Shown: positions 8,508 through 13,319 of the stretch, piece after piece
Layout of the letters: each line of letters opens with the position of its first letter
Numbering within the stretch: position 1 is the stretch's first letter
DNA from: Zygnema cylindricum
Lineage: Eukaryota > Streptophyta > Zygnematophyceae > Zygnematales > Zygnemataceae
Length of the DNA: 13,319 bases
Direction of reading: 5' to 3'
Assembly: GCA_037447655.1 (NCBI GenBank)
Contig: JBBHKE010000669.1
Span: 153,480 to 166,798 of the forward strand
Position numbers and translations under genes: made by a program
Notes under the pieces: model-generated
What the model was told of the DNA's origin: nothing
The model's database searches: none
The model's input: the letters and a program-made list of their open reading frames with translations, nothing else

Positions 8508-8687
8508 GTTTTGTTCGTACCTATCATTACATACGTCGATCTGGTCTTGGTCTTGTCTGTACCCATCATACATGCGTCGGTCCCTTCTTGGTCTTGTTCG
8601 TACTATTTATTACATGCGTCGGTCCTATCCTGCCGCCCTACGTATAAGTCGTTTGGGCTGCCGCCCTACGTATAAGCCCTTTAGGCG
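8508..8687. repeat. Tandem repeats inside the copia LTR
   Basis: Two arrays lie side by side. The first has three units of 41-42 bp, with GTAC at 8517, 8559 and 8600 and shared words TTACATRCGTCGGTC and GGTCTTGT. The second has two 28-bp units beginning GCCGCCCTACGTATAAG at 8632 and 8660. A single CCTACGTAT follows at 8703 and GCCGCCCTA recurs at 8815. Repeats in this part of an LTR often carry promoter elements, which is an inference here. Confidence 0.85.
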
Positions 8688-8990
8688 ACGGTCTCTCTTT
8701 GTCCTACGTATGTTTTTGTTTGTGTTAATTCTCTTTTGTACTTTATTTGTGTCTTTGTACTCTTTGTCGCTTGAGTCTACGTTGTTACTTTAGGTCTTAT
8801 TTACTTTTGTACATTGCCGCCCTAAAGTCAATCCGTTACAATCTAACTTACGTTAGGATCTAGTCTACATACAGCAAAGTCTAGTCACGTAAAATCTTGA
8901 AGACATGTATTAGAATCTTGACTAGGATCCTTTTTGTCGCAGCACACCAAAGAGCGCTTAGACTCCATAGTAATTAGCACTGTGTATTTT

Positions 8991-8999
8991 GTATATAAA
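8991..8999 (+). promoter_or_regulatory. LTR TATA box
   Basis: GTATATAAA within the proposed LTR, about 90 bp before its proposed end. This is the expected place for the U3/R promoter. Transcription would start near 9025. Confidence 0.5.
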
Positions 9000-9084
9000 T
9001 GAATTTCCTCGCTCAGTGAAATCATCCCAAATACAAATCAATTTCTCTCTCCAATGCATCGATCTTTGTCTTGTGTACAATTTC

Positions 9085-9210
9085 ATGGCTTCCGCCAATC
9101 CACCTCCAATAGTTGACACAGATAAGCTCACTCATATTTGGTTCCTTGTAATAAATAAAGGAGAAATTTGTATGAACCTATTCTCACATGTTCAAACGTT
9201 GACCATGTGA
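9085..9210 (+). CDS. Short frame after the LTR, possible gag start remnant
   Basis: ATG in a good context (TTCATGGCT) opens 41 codons starting MASANPPPIVDTDKLTHIWF and ends with TGA at 9208-9210. Copia gag proteins often start MAS followed by a Pro/Ser stretch and a Trp, so it could be a gag remnant behind a 5' LTR. But the polypurine tract before the LTR says that LTR is a 3' one, and no primer-binding site lies between. It may equally be chance. Confidence 0.2.
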   Translation: MASANPPPIVDTDKLTHIWFLVINKGEICMNLFSHVQTLTM

Positions 9211-9599
9211 CCACAGGCTATGGCGGCTACAATATGGGAATGTGTATCCAAAACAGTGTTATATGTATAAGTTAGCGTCAATGTTTAGTTGGGTTAAGGC
9301 CCTTATCCCATAACAAAGTTACTCTCACTATTTGTGTTTTTACACTAAGAATTCCAATAATAGCTATTCATGGTGTGCATTACACCGTGTATCGCTAATA
9401 CTCTAAGAAGGTTTTTTCGCCACAAACATAGTTTTCTCGTGCACACTTGTCATAGTGCTAATCTCACGGTTGCGATTGACAGGTAAGATTCCCACCTTAT
9501 AATTGGCGGTATCCAATCGAAAATAGGACAAATGTGCACGGAGAAGAGGTGGCAATTTTTATTTTACAGCCAGAGCGATACAACGGTGCACTGTGGTTT
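9211..9599. other. Intergenic, nothing identified
   Basis: AT-rich DNA without a supported gene, RNA or repeat. Confidence 0.45.
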
Positions 9600-9745
9600 A
9601 CAAATACGACTGCGGGAATCTTACATCGTGAAATTCGACGTGTCAGTTCGGTACGCGAAATTACAGATTACATTGCAGGACAAGTACGACGACTTCCGTA
9701 ACGTACCGTACCGACAAATACGACCGCGAGAATCTTGCATCGCGC
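9600..9745. repeat. Direct repeat of about 30 bp, 114 bp apart
   Basis: ACAAATACGACTGCGGGAAT at 9600 and ACAAATACGACCGCGAGAAT at 9714 both continue CTTRCATCG. CpG-rich words such as GTACGACGAC, GTACCGTACCG and TTCGGTACGCG lie between them and resemble, without matching closely, the array at 4853-5115. No supported coding frame runs through it. Confidence 0.7.
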
Positions 9746-9998
9746 CCTCGTTTGTCCTTCCAAACTTTTATTCTCGTCGTTAGCGCTTATCGTTAGCCAT
9801 CGCGAGGAGATTCTTACAAACCAGACACATGACGTCCAAACTGAGGCATCTACCAAACTATTTACGATTAACCGCAAAAGCCAAAAAATATGGGTTTTTA
9901 CCCAAGCAACAGTACTGTACTTTTTGAAGTCCAGAAAAATGCGGCTCTAAAAGTACGGTCAAGTACAACATTCTACATTGGGTTGTACGAAGTACATC

Positions 9999-10178
9999 GG
10001 CATGAGTCGTCGAGCCACGCCAAACCGTCCTTTCATATCCCACCGACCCCGCCGAGCGAATGCCACAAACAACCGACACACCCGCATGAGTCATCTGGAC
10101 ACGCCAAGCCACAATCTCCACCGACTCCACCGACCACATGCGACAAACAACCGACAGATTCAGATGCATCCGCATGAG
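9999..10178. repeat. About 80-bp tandem repeat just upstream of the promoter
   Basis: GCATGAGTC opens a unit at 10000 and another at 10084, and a third partial start (GCATGAG) lies at 10171. Within units CACGCCAARCC, ACCGACYCCRCCGA and ACAAACAACCGACA are shared, and the offset drifts from 84 to 78 bp. The Arg/His- and Val-rich open frames across it on both strands come from the repeat and I did not call them. Confidence 0.8.
10087..10093. promoter_or_regulatory. Possible bZIP site (TGAGTCA)
   Basis: TGAGTCA is the GCN4-like sequence bound by plant bZIP factors. It lies about 120 bp before the TATA element of the PstS-like gene. The matching place in the first repeat unit reads TGAGTCG, so the site arose or was lost after the duplication. 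Seven bases alone prove little. Confidence 0.25.
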
Positions 10179-10197
10179 AGGTCCCTGCGATCCATAA

Positions 10198-10214
10198 CCA
10201 ATTCCACATAAATA
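10198..10214 (+). promoter_or_regulatory. Core promoter of the PstS-like gene
   Basis: CCAAT at 10198-10202 and ATAAATA at 10208-10214 precede a CT-rich leader of roughly 105 nt and the ATG at 10346. Transcription would start near 10240. The CCAAT is closer to the TATA than usual, so it may not act as a CAAT box. CT-rich leaders are common in plant promoters. Confidence 0.45.
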
Positions 10215-10345
10215 CGCCACTGCGATCCGCTACCTCGTCACTCCCTCATTTCTCCCCGACTCTCACTGTCATTACCCACCTCTTCGCGCCCAGTCCCAGT
10301 CTCCATTTGCTCTCGAATCCCCATTTTTTCTCACGAATTTCCCTC

Positions 10346-10622
10346 ATGGCTGCTTTCCGCCTATCGGCTTTAGCCATCATGGTGGCTCTGGCCATTTCCC
10401 TGCCGTCCATTCGGGCCCAGAATCTGATCGGAGGGTCCTCCACGATCGCAGACTACGCCAAAGCTCTCATCGCTGCGTTCAACAAAATTCCCGGCCCCAG
10501 CTTTCCCGGAACCTATGAAAGCACAAACTCCCAGCGTGAGTTATCTGTCTTTCTCTCTCCGTCTCTCTCTCTCTCTCTATCTCTATCTCTCTCTCTCTCT
10601 CCCTCTCCCTCTCCCTCTCCCT

Positions 10623-10680
<58 letters not shown>

Positions 10681-11221
10681 CTCTCTCTCACTCACGTGGG
10701 TCATTTGCAGCTTTCGATAAGTTACGCAATTGCCATCTTTTGTTATCTGACACGTCAGCTTATCTGTGATTGGCTCGTTGGGAAACAGTCGGCATCAACA
10801 AGTTCAAGTCCGGAGCCTTTCTCATCGGAGTCAGCATCCGGCCGTTCGATGCTATGGATGAGGCCGGCGCCGCGCCCAAACTCACCATTCCTTTTGTAAG
10901 AATTTTTCCGAATGGAACTTTGTTATCTATTTTTGGAATCAACGAAGTCCTTTCCTATGTCAACTGTCTTCTAAGTTCCACACTAAACTCAGTGAGGCGC
11001 TCTTACCCTGTCTCTGGCAGGCCATTCTGACGGTTTCACCCTTCAGCTCGCAAGCCACGGCGGCCAACTTCGCTCTCTCTCCCTCCCAGGTGGCCAACAT
11101 CCTCTTGGGGAAAACGACAAGCTGGAGCCAGCTTCCGGGCTCCGGACTGAAGGGACCCATCACATTTGTGGGGCGGTCGGACGAGGCGGCAATCACAGCT
11201 CTCGTCCTAGACTACCTCCGA
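10346..11221 (+). CDS. PstS-like phosphate-binding (PBP) family protein, N-terminal half, three exons
   Basis: Exons are 10346-10535, 10789-10895 and 11021-11221 (166 codons). Donors are GTGAGT, GTAAGA and GTCAGT; acceptors are AACAG and GGCAG; phases join as 1, then 0. Residues 1-24 are a signal peptide ending IRA, so the product is probably secreted. The rest follows the first lobe of periplasmic phosphate-binding proteins: LIGGSSTIADYAKALIAAF (where PstS has its first ligand loop), a YESTNSQ turn, GVSIRPFDAMDEAG, LSPSQVANILLGKTTSWSQL (strongest match) and ITFVGRSDEAAITALVLDYL. In bacterial PstS the last loop is RSDGSGTT; here the ligand-contacting S, G and T are A, A and I, although the Arg is kept. 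Full PstS is about 320 residues, so the second lobe is missing. Without splicing at 11222 the frame ends at a TGA at 11282. I chose the first ATG; the upstream in-frame TTG at 10307 is not needed. The family call is firm, the ligand unknown. Confidence 0.75.
10536..10788 (+). other. Intron 1 of the PstS-like gene
   Basis: It begins GTGAGT and ends GGAAACAG, 253 nt. The alternative acceptor at 10709-10710 (TTTGCAG) looks better as a motif, but splicing there leads to an in-frame TGA after about 18 codons, whereas the one at 10787-10788 restores GINKFKSGAF in phase. The earlier site could give a non-productive transcript. Confidence 0.7.
10547..10690. repeat. CT microsatellite with CCCTCT hexamer core, in intron 1
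   Basis: Long (CT)n tract holding six perfect CCCTCT units at 10601-10636, with pure CT on both sides. It likely varies in length between individuals. Arg/Glu-repeat frames on the minus strand and Ser/Leu frames on the plus strand are its translations. Confidence 0.95.
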
Positions 11222-12390
11222 GTCAGTCTCTCATTCTCCAAATTCTCCCATTCTCCAAGCGTCGCTTCTCTCCATTGTTGCTGAGGAATTAGGAAACATA
11301 ACTTCTTGTCTCCTCTCATTTTCTGTTTTTGTTTCTTGGTGTTCGGTATCATTATTTGACGATGGTCTTAGCTTTTCTCTCTTTCCCCCACCCGCTTCTC
11401 TCTCTATTTCACTTTCTCTCTTTGATATATTTCACGTTGGAAAAAATGTTCCTATCTCTCCTCAACATAATCGACTCTAGAAACAAGTGCTCTCTCGCTC
11501 TCTTTGTCTCGCACTCTCTCTCTCTCTCCTTCATATGCCTATTGCTAGGGTTTGCCAAAAATCATGTGCAGTCTTCTTTTACCCCTCTCCCGTCTCGTCC
11601 CTTTCTCCTTACTGTTAAAAGCATGGCCCTCTCTCTCACCTCGACTTAACGCTAAAAATAATATGCACGCTCTCTCTCCCGCTTTTGTGTGACATTATGG
11701 TAAGAAACATTGGGTCTCACTCTCCTCCACTTCCTCAGTCTCAATCTCTTTTTCTTATAAAAGCATTGAAAAACATGTACGTGTTATCTCTCCTCCTCTC
11801 TCTCTCTTTAACATAACGTTAAAAGGCTTAGCGTGATCTTCTGTTCCTATCTCTTCTCAAAAATAATTAGCACTAAACTACATATATTGTTTCTCTTTCT
11901 CTCTATCATAAATTCAATGTTAAAGCATATTCTCCCACTCTCTCCCTCCATCTCTCTCACCTTAATATGTAACACTAAAGAGTGGGTGCTCTTTCTTGTC
12001 CCCCGCTCAATTAATGTGTCTTTTGACATCTTACCCTCTCTCTCTCCTTAATGAACTCTATTACAAAATTTTGTTAGACTCTTCATTTCCCTATCCCTTT
12101 CCCTCTCTCCTTTTAATAACTAACATTAACATGATACTAAGCATTTGGTCTCTCCCTCTCTCCCTTGAATACAGTTAATCTTCAAAGTTGTTTCTCTTGT
12201 ATTCTCTCTATTTATTACTCGTAAGATTTGGTAACAAGTACTTGCTTTTTCTCTCACACTCACGCCCTCTCCCCCCCCCTTCTACCTCCCCGTCATATAA
12301 TTCAAGTTAAAAAGAAATATATTCTCTCTTTCTTTCTCTCTCCATCTCTCTCCTTCATATACCTCGCATTAAAGATCTCTCTTTCTCCTT
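11222..12390 (+). repeat. CT-rich minisatellite with a recurring GTTAAA core, probably intronic
   Basis: After the exon 3 donor, CT-rich runs of 20-40 bp alternate with AT-rich segments carrying versions of GTTAAA or CTAAA. The core recurs near 11614, 11651, 11757, 11818, 11870, 11921, 11972, 12122, 12307 and 12368, often 48-61 bp apart. The units are degenerate and run into each other. No conserved coding segment was found, so it looks like repeat expansion within or after the gene. The array ends abruptly near 12390. Confidence 0.65.
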
Positions 12391-12779
12391 GGTATGGTCG
12401 ACCGAATCGAAGAAGAATCTTGATTTCTATGAAAAGGATGATGTCATCAATTTCTCTGACATTAAGGATTCGGATTGAACTAGGAACGGCAATCCAATGT
12501 CAATTTCAAGAAAGAGAAATTGAATTCAGATTTGGGTTCCGAAATCGTCCACGTTGACATTGATTTTTGAATTAATGTGATCCGAAATTCTAAAATGTCG
12601 TCGGGAATCTCGTAAATCATTGTCGAACAATTTCCGGTCCTTCAAGAAAGTACTCGAGATAATAGAGGGAAGAAATCGAATCGGCTCTCCTATGGCTCAA
12701 TTGGTGGCGATAATTTCAATTCACATTATTCGTAAGGAGTCGAATTTCTTCTTGTAGTATAATGTGTGAGTATTTGGCC
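12391..12779. other. Unassigned stretch before the copia relic
   Basis: A sharp change from CT-rich to mixed composition occurs at about 12390. A GAAGAAGAATCTTGA word (EEES then stop) near 12407 recalls the FDEESSW end of copia integrase, so this may be the decayed linker between integrase and reverse transcriptase. The similarity is too short to call a gene. Confidence 0.3.
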
Positions 12780-13202
12780 TGCGATCCTCAATTATACAGT
12801 GAGGTAAGAAATTCGTGTAATTGGGAATCGAAGTGGAAGTCGACATGGAGGAGTATAAGTCTATAATGGAAAATCAAACATTTGAGGAGTTATGATTATT
12901 TGAGGGGAAGAATACAGTTGATGCTAAATGGGTCTTCAGATGCCAAAAGGGTCTTCAGAACAAAAATTGGTGCATCAGGTGAAGTAGTGAAGTGGAAGAC
13001 TAGGGTAGTTTGCAATGGATTTTAGCTAAGAGAGGGGGTAGATTGCATAGAGACATATGATGCGGTTCTGAAGGTTGATTAGGTAAGGATGAGTGTTGCG
13101 ATTGCCGTTGCGAGGAAGAAGAAATTTTTTCAAATAGATGCCAAAACGACATTTTTGAATGAAGAATTAAAAGACGACATTTATATGAGGATACGTAAAG
13201 GC
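12780..13202 (+). pseudogene. Ty1/copia reverse transcriptase remnant (N-terminal part)
   Basis: This encodes the start of a copia reverse transcriptase, the enzyme that copies element RNA to DNA. Pieces seen in order are WESKWK (12822), MEEYKSIMENQTFEEL (12845), GKNTVDAKWVF, GASGEVVKWKTRVV, REGVDCIETYDAVLKVD, VRMSVAIAVARKKKFFQIDA and KTTFLNEELKDDIYMRIRKG. The first catalytic Asp (in FFQIDAK) is kept; the YVDD box would lie beyond the break. It is dead: there is a frameshift at about 12840, stops at 12893-12895 (TGA), 13023-13025 and 13080-13082 (TAG), and a 19-bp insertion at 12941-12959. The homology ends at 13202. It belongs to a separate insertion from the fragment at 7882. Confidence 0.9.
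12930..12959. repeat. Frameshifting 19-bp insertion in the reverse transcriptase relic
   Basis: GGGTCTTCAGA occurs at 12930-12940 and 12949-12959, with an 8-bp filler. Taking out one period joins WVFR to the TK that normally follows, so the insertion came after the element. Confidence 0.8.
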
Positions 13203-13319
13203 GTCACAAAAAGCTACAGCATAGCGCCTTCGCAAATCCCTTTGCAGGTTGAATTAGGCGTCTCGTAGCTGGTATTTGCGTCTTCACAAAGTTAACTTGG
13301 ACTAAAATCGCGTATGGTT
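13203..13319. other. Unknown sequence interrupting the copia relic
   Basis: The copia homology stops within a codon run at 13202, and the remaining 117 bp does not continue the protein. It shares no obvious long match with other parts of the window. It could be an insertion, a deletion junction or unrecognisably decayed element. Confidence 0.4.

Larger units (their letters stand above)
8486..9085 (+). mobile_element. Copia 3' LTR (right end uncertain)
   Basis: The LTR starts TGTTAAAAAATATT immediately after the polypurine tract. It contains tandem repeats in its first 200 bp (U3), a TATATAAAT box at about 8992-9000, and an AAATACAAATCAATTTCTCT leader, which looks like R/U5. The right end is not defined. 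I propose a CA around 9084-9085 because the sequence changes character there and an ATG follows. No inverted copy of the start sequence and no target duplication can be found, and the 5' LTR is absent. Confidence 0.6.

Noticed and set aside
9858-10220. 120-codon minus-strand and 95-codon plus-strand frames before the PstS-like gene
   Set aside because: Both read through the 80-bp tandem repeat and overlap the likely promoter.
10307-10345. Upstream TTG start extending the PstS-like protein by 13 residues
   Set aside because: The ATG at 10346 is immediately followed by a standard signal peptide, and plants rarely start at TTG.
10479-10769. Arg/Glu-repeat minus-strand frames and Ser/Leu-repeat plus-strand frames
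   Set aside because: They are translations of the CT microsatellite inside intron 1.
1-13319. tRNA, rRNA or snoRNA genes
   Set aside because: I looked for T-loop words such as GGTTCGAATCC and for conserved rRNA stretches and saw none; a covariance-model search was not possible.

Overview
The window looks like nuclear DNA from a land plant. The evidence is a gene split by plant-type GT-AG introns behind a TATA/CCAAT promoter, Ty1/copia retrotransposon debris, long GA/CT tracts used as leader and intron sequence, low gene density and many degenerate tandem repeats. I see no operons, Shine-Dalgarno-led gene runs, rRNA, tRNA or CRISPR. The species cannot be fixed; an early-diverging lineage (bryophyte, lycophyte or fern) is a guess, based only on a PstS-like gene being present.

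Layout. Positions 1-630 carry a minus-strand coding remnant of unknown family: a 112-codon frame runs off the left edge, and a frame upstream of it continues through one stop and one frameshift. Part of that remnant is repeated in a tandem duplication of about 650 bp (495-1102 and 1121-1768), each copy ending in a GA microsatellite. At 1984-2559 two minus-strand open frames may be exons of an unidentified gene. From 2580 to 4850 there is almost nothing but an 18-bp purine-rich repeat. From 4851 to 6500 there is a series of tandem repeats: a CpG-rich array, a TATA-like element with a broken short frame, a 55-bp repeat and a 190-bp repeat with a nested 22-bp repeat. A possible solo LTR lies at 6570-6877.

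Positions 7882-9085 hold the 3' end of a copia element: an RNase H domain with its catalytic residues but a frameshifting 19-bp insertion, a polypurine tract, and an LTR with internal tandem repeats. The best gene is at 10346-11221. Three exons encode a signal peptide and the N-terminal half of a phosphate-binding-protein (PstS/PBP) family protein whose ligand loop differs from the bacterial one. Intron 1 holds a long CT microsatellite. After exon 3 there is a 1.1-kb CT/GTTAAA minisatellite, then a copia reverse transcriptase relic (12780-13202), which is cut off by unknown sequence at the right edge. No exon for the C-terminal half is visible.

The genes do not form a pathway. This is one interesting host gene in repeat-rich DNA shaped by tandem duplication and retrotransposon decay.
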